Positions 15,086 to 22,348 are shown, counted from the stretch's first letter. The stretch is DNA of 33,796 nt from Paractinoplanes toevensis (GCF_018332695.1 NZ_BOQN01000057.1:1-33796), one strand, 5' to 3'. Translations and numbers: made by a program. The notes: a model not told the origin generated them from the letters alone.

Positions 15086-15536
15086 GCCGGACGACGTACG
15101 CCGCAAGCTTGTCGAATTGCTGGTTGGTGCCGAGCAGCATGTAACTCTGGATCATCTCGTTGAGGTAGCCGGCGTAGTGGTTGGTCATCTCGGTCCGGCC
15201 GTCGCCGAGGTCGGTGAAGGTGATCGTCGATCTCCCGCCGCCGATGCCGCGCTGGCCGTCCCACTCGAATTCGAGCACCGACGGTTCGTCGACCTTGGTG
15301 AACCGCATGTCCGACGGGTACTCGGTGCCGTCGTCGTCGGAGACCATGGTCAGCCGGAAGACGCCGCCCGGGCGTACGTCCATCTCGACCGTCGAGCGCG
15401 GGGTGTGCATGCCCGCCGGTCCCCACCACCGGGCGATCTGGTTGGGGTCGGTCCAGGCGCGCCAGACCAGCTCACGCGGCGCTTCGAAGACGCGCACGAT
15501 GTCCAGTTCGCGGAACGTCATCTCTTCGTCGGTCAC
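15075..15536 (-). CDS. SRPBCC (AHSA1-like) protein paired with ArsR
   Basis: A 153-residue protein of the START/Bet v 1-like SRPBCC superfamily, AHSA1 branch. These form a helix-grip fold with a hydrophobic pocket; the ligand is unknown. Landmarks are the opening VRVFEAPRELVWRAWTDP, then RWWGPAGMHTP, then the C-terminal NHYAGYLNEMIQSYML segment. Start at GTG 15536, which overlaps the ArsR stop in GTGA, so translation is probably coupled. A longer in-frame extension upstream overlaps ArsR and looks like shadow. It is the last gene of a three-gene set. Its 3' end overlaps the convergent chemotaxis receptor by 11 bases. ArsR-SRPBCC pairs are common in actinobacteria, with the SRPBCC protein presumed to act on or bind the signal sensed by the regulator; this is inference. 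Confidence 0.88.
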   Translation of the reverse strand: MTDEEMTFRELDIVRVFEAPRELVWRAWTDPNQIARWWGPAGMHTPRSTVEMDVRPGGVFRLTMVSDDDGTEYPSDMRFTKVDEPSVLEFEWDGQRGIGGGRSTITFTDLGDGRTEMTNHYAGYLNEMIQSYMLLGTNQQFDKLAAYVVRLRQ

Positions 15537-15868
15537 TGCTCGGATCCCTTCAAGATCGTGCGGAGGTGGGCGTCCAGCTTGTCGAAGCTCGACTCCCAGA
15601 ACTGGCGATAGCGGTTCGTCCACTCGTTCGCCTCGCGCAGCGGCTCGGCCTCGAGACGGCAGGGCCGCCACTGTTTTTCCCGGCCGCGGGAGATGAGGCC
15701 GGCCCGTTCGAGCACCTTGAGGTGCTTGGAGATGGCCGGCAGGGTCACCGCGAACGGCTCGGCGAGCTCGTTGACGGTCGCCGGACCGTCGGCCAGGCGG
15801 GCCAGGATCGCCCGCCGGGTCGGATCGGCCAGCGCGCCGAAGACGATGCTGAGTTGGTCAGTGGCCAC
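15533..15868 (-). CDS. ArsR family transcriptional regulator
   Basis: A 111-residue winged-helix repressor of the ArsR type. The DNA-binding core spans about 8-75: LSIVFGALADPTRRAILARL, then TVNELAEPFAVTLPAISKHL (recognition helix) and the wing residues LISRGREKQWRPCRLE. There is no metal-binding CxC motif in the recognition helix, so it is not a classical arsenic sensor. It belongs to the subfamily that is usually encoded with an SRPBCC protein. GTG start one base after the stop of the upstream DHFR-like gene; 4-base overlap with the SRPBCC gene downstream. The set is therefore a tight operon and the regulator likely controls the promoter at 16433-16460. Confidence 0.93.
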   Translation of the reverse strand: MATDQLSIVFGALADPTRRAILARLADGPATVNELAEPFAVTLPAISKHLKVLERAGLISRGREKQWRPCRLEAEPLREANEWTNRYRQFWESSFDKLDAHLRTILKGSEQ

Positions 15869-15869
15869 G

Positions 15870-16403
15870 TCAGGCCGGCACGTAGGTGACCACCTCGACG
15901 CCGGTCGCCGTCTTCCACGAGTCGGCCAGCGTGAGGGCGATCTTGGTGCCGTCGTCCCAGAGCTTGCGGCCCTCGCCCTGCACCACCGGGAAGATCATGA
16001 TCCGGTACTCGTCGATCAGGTTGTGCCTGGTCAGGTAGTTCACCAGGCTGGCGCTGCCGTTGATCAGCAGGTTGCCGGGCTCGGTGCGCAGCTTGGCCAC
16101 GGCGTCGGCGACCTCGCCGGCGATGAAGCTCGCGTTCCACTCGGGGGTGGTCAGCGTGGTGGTGGCGACGTGCTTGGGCATCGAGTTCATCTTCGCGCCG
16201 AAGTCGCCGGTCGCCTCCTCCATCTGCGGCCAGGCGGCCTTGAAGCCCTCGTAGGTCTTGCGGCCCAGCAGCAGCGCGTCAGCCTCCCGCAGGTTGCCGG
16301 CCTGCCAGCCGCTCAGCTCCTCGTTGAAATAGCGCCCGCTCCAGGCCGGCTCCTCGAAGACGCCGTCCAGCGTCGTGTACTCCACCGCTACGATCTTGCC
16401 CAT
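15870..16403 (-). CDS. RibD C-terminal/dihydrofolate reductase-like protein
   Basis: A 177-residue protein of the RibD C-terminal, DHFR-like reductase fold. It opens MGKIVAVEYTTLDGVFEEP and contains LLLGRKTYEGF and the nucleotide-binding-like LLINGSASLVNYL, with a final FPVVQGEGRKLW segment. Such proteins are widespread in actinobacteria, often beside ArsR-SRPBCC pairs. A reductase activity with NADPH is expected from the fold, but the substrate is unknown, and it is unlikely to be the essential DHFR. ATG preceded by GGAGGG four bases upstream. It is first of a three-gene operon and divergent from an MFS transporter. Confidence 0.87.
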   Translation of the reverse strand: MGKIVAVEYTTLDGVFEEPAWSGRYFNEELSGWQAGNLREADALLLGRKTYEGFKAAWPQMEEATGDFGAKMNSMPKHVATTTLTTPEWNASFIAGEVADAVAKLRTEPGNLLINGSASLVNYLTRHNLIDEYRIMIFPVVQGEGRKLWDDGTKIALTLADSWKTATGVEVVTYVPA

Positions 16404-16413
16404 TTTACCCTCC

Positions 16414-16460
16414 GGTTAATTAGCTAGTCGGTAAACTACCACGCAAGAGCCTCTCGTCAA
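16414..16460 (-). promoter_or_regulatory. Promoter and candidate operator of the DHFR-like/ArsR/SRPBCC operon
   Basis: On the minus strand TTGACG (16455-16460), 16 bases and TAGTTT (16433-16438) form a sigma70-like promoter. An AT-rich block with imperfect dyad symmetry (GTTAA near 16415 against TAAAC near 16432) and the exact short repeat GGTA-AAC-TACC (16430-16440) overlaps the -10 box and the likely start point, which is where an ArsR repressor would bind. The AT content stands out from the surrounding GC-rich DNA. Confidence 0.55.
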
Positions 16461-16505
16461 GTTGTCTGACATTCCGTAAGCTCATCGCTACGGAGAGGAG
16501 GCTCG

Positions 16506-17765
16506 ATGGCAGTCACCCCCAAGACTCAGGGACCGTCAGCGCTGGCCGAGCCCGTCATCCACGTCCGGCGCTCCTGGATCGGGCTGCTCTTCGCCGCCAA
16601 TCTGGGCCTCTGGATGGCCTATTACACGCCGCTGCAGGTGCTGCTGCCCGAGCAGATCGAAGACCTCGGGATCGCGCACAAGGAGCTCTGGCTGGGCATC
16701 GTCACCGGCATCGGCGCGATCGTCGCCGTCGTCGTCAACCCGCTGGCCGGCGCCCTCTCCGACCGCACCCGGCTGCACTTCCTCGGCCGGGCCTGGGGCC
16801 GGCGGCACATCTGGACGGCCGGCGGCGCGCTGCTGCTCTCCCTCTGCCTGCTGGTGCTCGCGGTCGCACCCAACCTGTTCTGGATCACCGTGGGCTGGGC
16901 CCTCGCCAACATCGGCATCAACGTCATGCTGGCCACCCTGACCTCCGCGGTCCCCGACCGGGTGCCGGTCGCCCAGCGTGGCCTGGTCTCCGGCTGGATC
17001 GGCATGCCGGTCGCCCTCGGCCTGGTGGTCGGCGCCATCCTGGTCACCACCGTGGTCACCACCCCGCCGCCGGGCTATCTGATCATCGCGATCGGCCTGT
17101 TGCTCCTGGTCGCGCCGTTCGTGCTGCGCACTCCGGACGACCCGCTCGGCGACACGGTCGTGCCCCGCTTCACCTGGCGGGCGTTCCGCGTCGACATGCG
17201 CGGCAACCCCGACTTCGCCTGGGCCTGGGTCACCCGGTTCCTGGTCATGCTCGGCAACGCGCTCGGCACGCTCTATCTGCTCTATTTCCTGTCCGACGCG
17301 GTAAAGCTGGCGGACGCCGAGACCGGCCTGCTCTACATGATCCTGCTCTACACGGTCGGCATGGTCGGCACGGCGATGCTCGGCGGCTGGCTCTCCGACC
17401 GGGCCGGCAAGCGCAAGGTCTTCGTGGTCTGGTCCGGCGTGATCATCGCGGTCGCCGCGATCCTGCTGGCCATCTGGCCGACCTGGCCGGTCGCCATGGT
17501 GGCGGCGGTGCTGTTCGGCGCGGGCTTCGGTGTCTACCTGGCGGTGGACACCGCGGTCGTCACCCAGGTGCTGCCGGCCGCCGCCGACCGGGCCAAGGAC
17601 ATCGGCGTCATCAACATCGCCCCGTCGGTCTCCCAGGCGCTCGGCCCGGTCCTGGCCGCCCCGGTGGTGGCCTTCCTGGGCGGTTATCCCACGCTGTTCG
17701 TACTCACCGCCGTCACCAGCCTGGCCGGCGCCCTGGCCGTCCTGAAAATCAAATCCGTGGCCTAG
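16506..17765 (+). CDS. MFS transporter
   Basis: A 419-residue integral membrane protein with about twelve hydrophobic segments. The first is IGLLFAANLGLWMAYYTPLQVLL and the last ends before VLKIKSVA. The loop after the second and third segments has GALSDRTRLHFLGRAWGRRHIW, which matches the major facilitator loop 2-3 motif in a form like glycoside or sugar-type carriers. A second copy of the motif, GGWLSDRAGKRKVF, sits in the second half. Substrate and direction cannot be deduced. AGAGGAGG precedes the ATG, a strong ribosome site. A short repeat CCGTA-N10-TACGG lies just upstream (16474-16493). Only 13 bases separate it from the glutamyl-tRNA synthetase gene, so the two are probably cotranscribed. 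Confidence 0.9.
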   Translation: MAVTPKTQGPSALAEPVIHVRRSWIGLLFAANLGLWMAYYTPLQVLLPEQIEDLGIAHKELWLGIVTGIGAIVAVVVNPLAGALSDRTRLHFLGRAWGRRHIWTAGGALLLSLCLLVLAVAPNLFWITVGWALANIGINVMLATLTSAVPDRVPVAQRGLVSGWIGMPVALGLVVGAILVTTVVTTPPPGYLIIAIGLLLLVAPFVLRTPDDPLGDTVVPRFTWRAFRVDMRGNPDFAWAWVTRFLVMLGNALGTLYLLYFLSDAVKLADAETGLLYMILLYTVGMVGTAMLGGWLSDRAGKRKVFVVWSGVIIAVAAILLAIWPTWPVAMVAAVLFGAGFGVYLAVDTAVVTQVLPAAADRAKDIGVINIAPSVSQALGPVLAAPVVAFLGGYPTLFVLTAVTSLAGALAVLKIKSVA

Positions 17766-17778
17766 GTACTCTGAGTGG

Positions 17779-19185
17779 GTGACTGTTCGCGTACGTTTCG
17801 CCCCGTCCCCGACCGGCATGTTCCACGTCGGCGGCGCCCGCTCGGCGCTGCAGAACTGGATCTACGCCCAGCAGCACGAGGGTGTCTTCGTGCTCCGGAT
17901 CGAGGACACCGACGCCGCCCGGAACCGTCCGGAGTGGACCGAAGGCATCATCGCCGCGCTCGACTGGATCGGCATCGAGCGGGGGGCGTACGAGGGTCCC
18001 TACTACCAGTCGTCCTACGCCGCCGACCACACCGCCGCCGCGACCCGCCTCTACGGCGAGGGCAAGGCCTACTACTGCGGCTGCAAGCGGGAGGACGTCA
18101 TCGCCCGCACCGGCAACCAGCACTCCGGTTACGACGGCTTCTGCCGTGACAAGGACCTCGGCCCCGGTGACGGCCGCGCGCTGCGCTTCCGCACCCCCGA
18201 CGAGGGCGAGACCGTGGTGGTCGACCTCGTGCGCGGCAAGCCCACGTTCGAGAACAAGCTGATCGAGGACTTCGTCATCGCCCGCGGCGACGGCTCCCCG
18301 CTGTTCCTGCTGGCCAACGTCGTGGACGACATGACCATGGGGATCACCCACGTGTTCCGGGCCGAGGAGCACCTGCCCAACACCCCCAAGCAGCAGATGC
18401 TGTGGGAGGCGCTGGGCCACACCCCGCCGATCTGGGGCCACGTTCCGGTCATCGTCAACGAGAAGCGGCAGAAACTGTCGAAGCGCCGCGACAAGGTCGC
18501 CCTGGAGTCGTACCGCGACGAGGGCTACCTGGCCGCCGCGATGCGCAACTACCTGATGCTGCTCGGCTGGGCGCCGTCCGGCGACCGGGAGATCGTGCCC
18601 TGGTCGGTGATCGAAGAGGAATACCGGATCGACGAGGTCAACCACGCCCCGGCGTTCTTCGACGTCAAGAAGCTGCGCGCGTTCAACGGCGACTACATCC
18701 GCGCGCTGGCGCCCGACGAGTTCGCCGCGTGCTGCGCGCCGTGGCTGCAGGGCACCGACACGATCCCGGCCCCGCCGTGGGCGCCGGCCGCCTTCGACCT
18801 GCAGGTCTTCACGGCGGTGGCGCCGCTCGCGCAGACCCGCATCGCGGTGCTGTCGGAAATCGTGGAGTACGTCGACTTCCTCTTCCTCGACGAGCCGGTC
18901 CGCGACGAGGCCTCCTGGGCCAAGGCGATGAAGGGCGGGGCCGCCGAGATCCTGGAAGCGACCGCGGCCGCATTCGAGGCGCTCGAGGACTGGTCGGCCG
19001 AGCCGCTGAAGGCCGCGCTCGAGCAGGTCGGCCTGGCCCGCGAGCTCAAGCTGGGCAAGACCCAGGCGCCGGTCCGGGTGGCGGTCACCGGGCGCTCGGT
19101 GGGCCTCCCGCTCTTCGAGTCGATCGAGGTACTGGGCCGCGAGCGCACCCTGCGTCGCTTGCGCGCCGCACGGGCCGCACTCTAG
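17779..19185 (+). CDS. gltX: Glutamyl-tRNA synthetase, zinc-motif type
   Basis: A 468-residue class I aminoacyl-tRNA synthetase that charges tRNA-Glu with glutamate. The ATP-binding HIGH-like motif is in FAPSPTGMFHVGGARSALQNW-like sequence at 7-27 (HVGG at 16-19). IEDTDAARN follows, and the KMSKS-like motif is KLSKR, in the later part of the catalytic domain. A zinc-site pattern C100-x-C102, Y118 and C122 is present. The C-terminal anticodon-binding domain ends TLRRLRAARAAL. The GTG start fits the conserved opening VRVRFAPSPTG. It follows an MFS transporter and has a strong terminator. Its sequence differs from what I recall of the main actinobacterial GluRS, so it may be a second copy; this cannot be tested here. 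Confidence 0.9.
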   Translation: MTVRVRFAPSPTGMFHVGGARSALQNWIYAQQHEGVFVLRIEDTDAARNRPEWTEGIIAALDWIGIERGAYEGPYYQSSYAADHTAAATRLYGEGKAYYCGCKREDVIARTGNQHSGYDGFCRDKDLGPGDGRALRFRTPDEGETVVVDLVRGKPTFENKLIEDFVIARGDGSPLFLLANVVDDMTMGITHVFRAEEHLPNTPKQQMLWEALGHTPPIWGHVPVIVNEKRQKLSKRRDKVALESYRDEGYLAAAMRNYLMLLGWAPSGDREIVPWSVIEEEYRIDEVNHAPAFFDVKKLRAFNGDYIRALAPDEFAACCAPWLQGTDTIPAPPWAPAAFDLQVFTAVAPLAQTRIAVLSEIVEYVDFLFLDEPVRDEASWAKAMKGGAAEILEATAAAFEALEDWSAEPLKAALEQVGLARELKLGKTQAPVRVAVTGRSVGLPLFESIEVLGRERTLRRLRAARAAL

Positions 19186-19188
19186 GAG

Positions 19189-19225
19189 AATTTCGGGTAC
19201 GCGGACCGCGTACCCGAAATTTTTG
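19189..19225 (+). terminator. Intrinsic terminator after gltX
   Basis: Sixteen paired bases (AATTTCGGGTACGCGG and its exact complement) close around a single central base, so the real loop is about five bases. TTTTTGT follows. It begins four bases past the gltX stop. Confidence 0.92.
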
Positions 19226-19525
19226 TCTTTATCGCATTTGCCGCCCAGCCGGCCATCGCTTCCCGTCGTTCCGGTAACGAATACCGCTGCGGGGGTGACC
19301 TGAGGCCCCTTGGCTTGCAAAGACTGGGTACTATTCGGCCGCTGATCAACGGCCGTTGTCGTCTCTTCGGTCATCCCCAGATGGCTCCAATTCGTCCGGC
19401 TCGAGATGCGCCCGGGCGTCTGTCCGGGGAGGCTTAGTGGGGCTTCGGCCGCGCCGCGATCCACCGTCGCGCCGTGACCAGCCACGCGCGAAGCCATGTC
19501 CACCACGGGGCGGGGAGGCCGGACC
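19226..19525. other. Gene-free interval with a candidate operator
   Basis: No convincing coding frame is seen between the gltX terminator and the next gene. The notable element is the 20-base near-perfect palindrome CGGCCG-C-TGATCA-A-CGGCCG at 19336-19355, one mismatched pair off perfect. It begins two bases after TACTAT (19329-19334), which resembles a -10 box. No properly spaced -35 box was found, so the promoter assignment is weak. The rest shows nothing recognisable. Confidence 0.4.
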
Positions 19526-20206
19526 ATGGTTCGAGGGGCACTGAGTCACGGGGTGATGGCCCGGGTGATCTCTGGCGTCGGGGCGATTGCCGTCGCCGCA
19601 TTGGTCACGTTGGGAGTCGCGCCGGCCGCGCAGGCCGCGCCCAAGCCGGCCGCGAAACCGACCAGCGTCCAGATCGTCGGGAAAGACATCGACGGCACGC
19701 TCATCGTCGACCCGACCGACGGCGCCCGGCTCTTCGACACCCTGCTGGCCGAGGTCACCTGGATGGCCACGGCCACGCCGCAGACCACCGCGCCCGCGGC
19801 CGACAAGCTGGGCCCCAAATACTCGCTGACCGTCATGATCAAGACGGCTCCGCAGATGGTCTACGACCTGTACCCGCTCGCGGCCGGCGGCCCGCGCGCC
19901 CACCGCCCGGCCAAGCAGCCGGTGATCGGCAAGACGGTGACCGACGGCTGGTTCTACGGCCGGCTCACCATGTCCGAGACGCTGCGGGTCAGCGGTGTTC
20001 CCCTCGAGGCCAAGCCGGACGTGGTCGCCGGCGGCATCGGTGGCGGCATCGGCCAGGACATCGACTCCAACGAGCTAGACCCGGTCACCGGGGTGAACAA
20101 CTTCCTCGGCGAGATGCGCCGGGTGCTGCTGGTCAACGGCGCGGTCCTGGCGGTCATCGCGTTCGGCCTGGCCGGCATCGCCTTCCTGATCCGCCGCAAG
20201 GTCTAG
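19526..20206 (+). CDS. Secreted, C-terminally anchored protein of unknown function
   Basis: Not recognised. It is a 226-residue protein with a signal peptide (VARVISG-like basic start, then GAIAVAALVTLGVAPAAQAAP, cleavage near AQA-A). An extracellular domain of about 150 residues follows, without cysteines or known catalytic motifs. A C-terminal membrane segment (LLVNGAVLAVIAFGLAGIAFLI) ends in RRKV, so the protein is probably type I anchored with a short basic tail. ATG 19526 is preceded by GGGGAGG at a good distance. An earlier ATG (19496) lacks one. A later ATG ten codons in would also keep the signal peptide. It is convergent with the sigma-factor partner gene and separated by a perfect palindrome. 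A lipid-transport or surface role cannot be inferred. Confidence 0.75.
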   Translation: MVRGALSHGVMARVISGVGAIAVAALVTLGVAPAAQAAPKPAAKPTSVQIVGKDIDGTLIVDPTDGARLFDTLLAEVTWMATATPQTTAPAADKLGPKYSLTVMIKTAPQMVYDLYPLAAGGPRAHRPAKQPVIGKTVTDGWFYGRLTMSETLRVSGVPLEAKPDVVAGGIGGGIGQDIDSNELDPVTGVNNFLGEMRRVLLVNGAVLAVIAFGLAGIAFLIRRKV

Positions 20207-20207
20207 C

Positions 20208-20229
20208 GCCGCTGCCCTAGGGCAGCGGC
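20208..20229. terminator. Palindrome between convergent genes
   Basis: A perfect 22-base palindrome (GCCGCTGCCCT and its exact complement) begins two bases after the stop of the plus-strand gene and covers the last codons of the minus-strand gene. Without T tracts it is only a candidate bidirectional terminator. Confidence 0.55.
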
Positions 20230-20999
20230 ACCGGCACCCGGAAGGCCGGGCACGCCGCCGAGGACGGGCCGGAGCACTGCTCGTCCGGGCCGAAGGCGTC
20301 GAACAACTTCTGGTCGGTGGCGATCTTCTCGATCTGCGCGCCGGTCAGTCCCGGCTTGCCCTTCGACGCGTTGTCGGTGCCGCGCTCGCCGGTGGCCATC
20401 ACCGCGAGGGTGCGCCCGTCGGTGATCCGGCGGGCGATGGTCTGGTGCACCTGCCAGTCCCGGTCCTGGTCGGCGTCGTAGCGGACGTACTCCACCCCGG
20501 CCGGCGCCCACTCGGTGCGGGCGCATTTGCCGGGGGCGGTCGGCACCGGGAAGCAGATGTCCTCGGCGACGTGGTAGACGGCGATCTCGACGGTGCCGCG
20601 CGGCTTGCCGTCCAGGTCGGCGATCGAGTACTGCCGCCAGCCGTTGCCGCGCTCCGGCGGGCGCGGAAAAATGCGCAGCTTCTTCCCGTCCACCACCGGT
20701 GCGAGCACCGCCAGCACCGGGTCGGCGACGCTGGACGGCACCGGGACCGCGCTGGTGGTGACCGTGGCCCGCGGCTGCGGCAGGGTCTCGGTGGCCGGCA
20801 TCAGCGTCGTGGTGAGCAGGTAACCGGCGGCCGCGATCACCGCCACCACGGCGGCACCGGCGCCGAGCAGCACCCGGGTGCGCCGGCGGCGGATCCGGTC
20901 GGCGTCCCGGAAGACCGCGTCGACCTCGTCGCCGAGGTCCGGCTCGCCCTCCAGCACGTGCTCGAGGAGCCGGGTCAGCGGCCTGCTTCGCTCGTTCAT
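20217..20999 (-). CDS. Single-pass membrane protein, likely partner of the ECF sigma factor
   Basis: A 260-residue protein. Residues 1-40 are cytosolic and charged (MNERSRPLTRLLEHVLEGEP, then DLGDEVDAVFRDADRIRRRR). One membrane segment follows (VLLGAGAAVVAVIAAAGYLLTTTL, about 42-66). The rest, about 190 residues, should be outside the cell, with cysteines near CFPVPTAPGKC and CSGPSSAAC. The start ATG overlaps the sigma-factor stop in ATGA, typical of a sigma and anti-sigma pair. The N-terminal part lacks the zinc HxxxCxxC motif of classical anti-sigma factors, so the anti-sigma role is inference from position and topology. Function of the outer domain is unknown. A longer in-frame extension upstream overlaps the sigma gene and looks like shadow. 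Confidence 0.7.
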   Translation of the reverse strand: MNERSRPLTRLLEHVLEGEPDLGDEVDAVFRDADRIRRRRTRVLLGAGAAVVAVIAAAGYLLTTTLMPATETLPQPRATVTTSAVPVPSSVADPVLAVLAPVVDGKKLRIFPRPPERGNGWRQYSIADLDGKPRGTVEIAVYHVAEDICFPVPTAPGKCARTEWAPAGVEYVRYDADQDRDWQVHQTIARRITDGRTLAVMATGERGTDNASKGKPGLTGAQIEKIATDQKLFDAFGPDEQCSGPSSAACPAFRVPVPLP

Positions 21000-21472
21000 G
21001 CGGACAGCGCCGCCTCGGACTCGAGCAGCAGCTTCTGCAGGGCGGCCAGGCCGGCCCGTTCGTAGGCGGCGACCCGCTCGTCGTCGAGGTCGAGCATCGC
21101 GCCGACCGCGTCCACGTCGAAGCCGTCCCAGTGCCGCAGCACCAGCACGGCACGGCAGCGGGGCGCGAGCTTGTGCAGGGCGTCGAGCAGCAGGATGGAC
21201 TCGGCCGCGACACCCTCGGCGCCGGCCGCGGCCACGAAGACGTGCTCGCGGCGCCGGTTCCGGCGGCGGCAGGCTTCCATCAGGTCGGCGTACGCGTACA
21301 CGTCGGGGTCGGCGACCGCGCCGCGGCGGGTGTCCGCCACCACCCGGGCCAGGCAGGCGCGGGTCAGCTCGGTGGCGAGCTCCCAGTCGCCGCACATCAG
21401 GAACGCCGATCGGCGCAGGTGCGGCAGGCGGCTGGCCACGAAGTCGCGCAAACCGTCGTCGTCACCGGACAT
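20996..21472 (-). CDS. ECF sigma factor, SigE-like family, degenerate
   Basis: A 158-residue extracytoplasmic-function-type sigma factor. The sigma2 region is short: LRDFVASRLPHLRRSAFLMCGDWELATELTRACLARVV (a relative of the LTGDxHxAEDLVQ motif). The sigma4 part is DALHKLAPRCRAVLVLRHWDGFDVDAVGAMLDLDDERVAAYERA. In the usual family the recognition helix reads like GCSVGTVKSQxSRA; here DLDDERVAAYERAG lacks the GTVKS core, so DNA recognition may be altered or lost. ATG 21472; AAAGG lies close upstream. TATAAA ends six bases before the ATG, so the transcript may be leaderless. Located between a TetR gene (upstream, 46-base gap) and the membrane partner (4-base overlap). Confidence 0.8.
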   Translation of the reverse strand: MSGDDDGLRDFVASRLPHLRRSAFLMCGDWELATELTRACLARVVADTRRGAVADPDVYAYADLMEACRRRNRRREHVFVAAAGAEGVAAESILLLDALHKLAPRCRAVLVLRHWDGFDVDAVGAMLDLDDERVAAYERAGLAALQKLLLESEAALSA

Positions 21473-21487
21473 AGCACCTTTATAGGA

Positions 21488-21512
21488 GAAAGTCGCTTTC
21501 GTCGTGACGAAA
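21488..21512. promoter_or_regulatory. Overlapping palindromes in the sigma-factor promoter region
   Basis: GAAAG-TCG-CTTTC (21488-21500) and TTTCGTC-GT-GACGAAA (21497-21512) are both perfect-armed and share four bases. They lie between the TetR gene's stop and the sigma gene, just upstream of a TATAAA box at 21479-21484. They could be a TetR operator controlling the sigma gene or a terminator for TetR. Confidence 0.45.
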
Positions 21513-21518
21513 CACCGA

Positions 21519-22058
21519 TCATGCCGCCCGAACGGTGACCTCCACCAGCCGTACGAGATCGGCCAGGTTTGCCTCGAACTCCGCCGGCGGGCCCGGCGGC
21601 AGACCGCCGGTCACCTCGCCGGTCGCATAGCCCAGCAGGAAGGCGCAGATCATCCGGGCCAGCCCGGGCACCCGGGCGGCGTCCACCCCGGCGTCGTGCA
21701 GGATACCGCGCAGCGCGGCGGTGAGCCAGGACGCCGACGCGCCCGCCGCCGAGCGGTTGAGCAGCAGCGGGAACGCACCCGGGTGAGCGAAGGCGAGCTG
21801 CCGGACGGCCCGGCCGAGCGCGCGCAGCCGGGTCCGCCAGTCCGGATCTCCCGCACCGGCCACCGACGAGCCCAGCTCCTGGTGCAGCAGGTCGACCAGG
21901 CCGTCGAGAAGCGCGTCCTTGCCACCCACGTACGGATAGAGCGCCATCGAGGTGAGCCCGACCCGCTCGGCCACCGCCCGCATCGACATGGCAGCCAGCC
22001 CGCGCTCGTCGACCAGCGCCAGCGCCTGGTCCAGGATCAGCCGCCTCTTGTCGTCCAC
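21519..22058 (-). CDS. TetR family transcriptional regulator
   Basis: A 179-residue repressor-type protein. The N-terminal DNA-binding domain (about 1-50) has ILDQALALVDERGLAAMSMR, AERVGLTSMALYPYVGGKDALL and the helix-turn-helix segment VAERVGLTSMALYPYV. The rest is an all-helical ligand and dimerisation domain with hydrophobic residues (FPLLLNRSAAGASASWL). The ligand is unknown. Start at GTG 22058; an in-frame stop lies two codons upstream, so no longer form is possible. GGTGAGG is very close to the start. A possible small gene lies 71 bases upstream, and the ECF sigma gene follows 46 bases downstream on the same strand. Confidence 0.9.
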   Translation of the reverse strand: MDDKRRLILDQALALVDERGLAAMSMRAVAERVGLTSMALYPYVGGKDALLDGLVDLLHQELGSSVAGAGDPDWRTRLRALGRAVRQLAFAHPGAFPLLLNRSAAGASASWLTAALRGILHDAGVDAARVPGLARMICAFLLGYATGEVTGGLPPGPPAEFEANLADLVRLVEVTVRAA

Positions 22059-22129
22059 ACCTCACCGTGTCGGGCCGGCACGGCTCGGTGGCCGTGCCGC
22101 GCCCGGCACTCACCCGAGCGGGTGAGCGA

Positions 22130-22348
22130 TCAGCACCAGCGGCTCGGCGGGCGTCCGCGACCCGCGGCCCGGCGGCGCGGGCGGACCGCGCCGTGCAGAT
22201 GGCCTCCGGCCCAGCCGTGCAACTCGGTACGGCAACCAACCCGGCTCGGCCCTGGCTCGACCTCGACGACCGGTGTAACCATCGGCTGTACGTCTTCGAG
22301 CGCGGGATCGATGTCGGCGTGCAGCGGCCCGTCTTCCCGTTCCGTCAT
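22130..22348 (-). CDS. Possible 72-residue small protein upstream of tetR
   Basis: Not recognised. The ATG has a near-perfect GGGGGAGG just upstream. The N-terminal half is acidic (MTEREDGPLHADIDPALEDV), the middle has CRTELHGWAGGHLHG with one cysteine, one tryptophan and three histidines, and the C-terminus is arginine-rich. The third-codon GC bias is lower than in neighbouring genes. It could be a genuine small acidic protein, a peptide precursor, or a chance frame with a good ribosome site. No modification enzymes are nearby, so a peptide natural product is not supported. Confidence 0.45.
   Translation of the reverse strand: MTEREDGPLHADIDPALEDVQPMVTPVVEVEPGPSRVGCRTELHGWAGGHLHGAVRPRRRAAGRGRPPSRWC

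Noticed and set aside
12878..15106. A 742-codon frame antisense to the chemotaxis receptor
   Set aside because: Arg/Gly-rich shadow with no domain. The receptor on the plus strand has full family motifs.
15537..15671. N-terminal extension of the first SRPBCC protein
   Set aside because: It overlaps ArsR in another frame. The GTGA junction marks the true start.
17749..19527. A 592-codon frame antisense to gltX
   Set aside because: It runs antisense to a confidently identified synthetase and has no recognisable family.
20217..21395. A longer start for the sigma partner gene, 392 codons
   Set aside because: The extra N-terminus lies inside the sigma-factor gene and is Arg/Gly-rich. The ATGA overlap at 20996-20999 gives a natural start.
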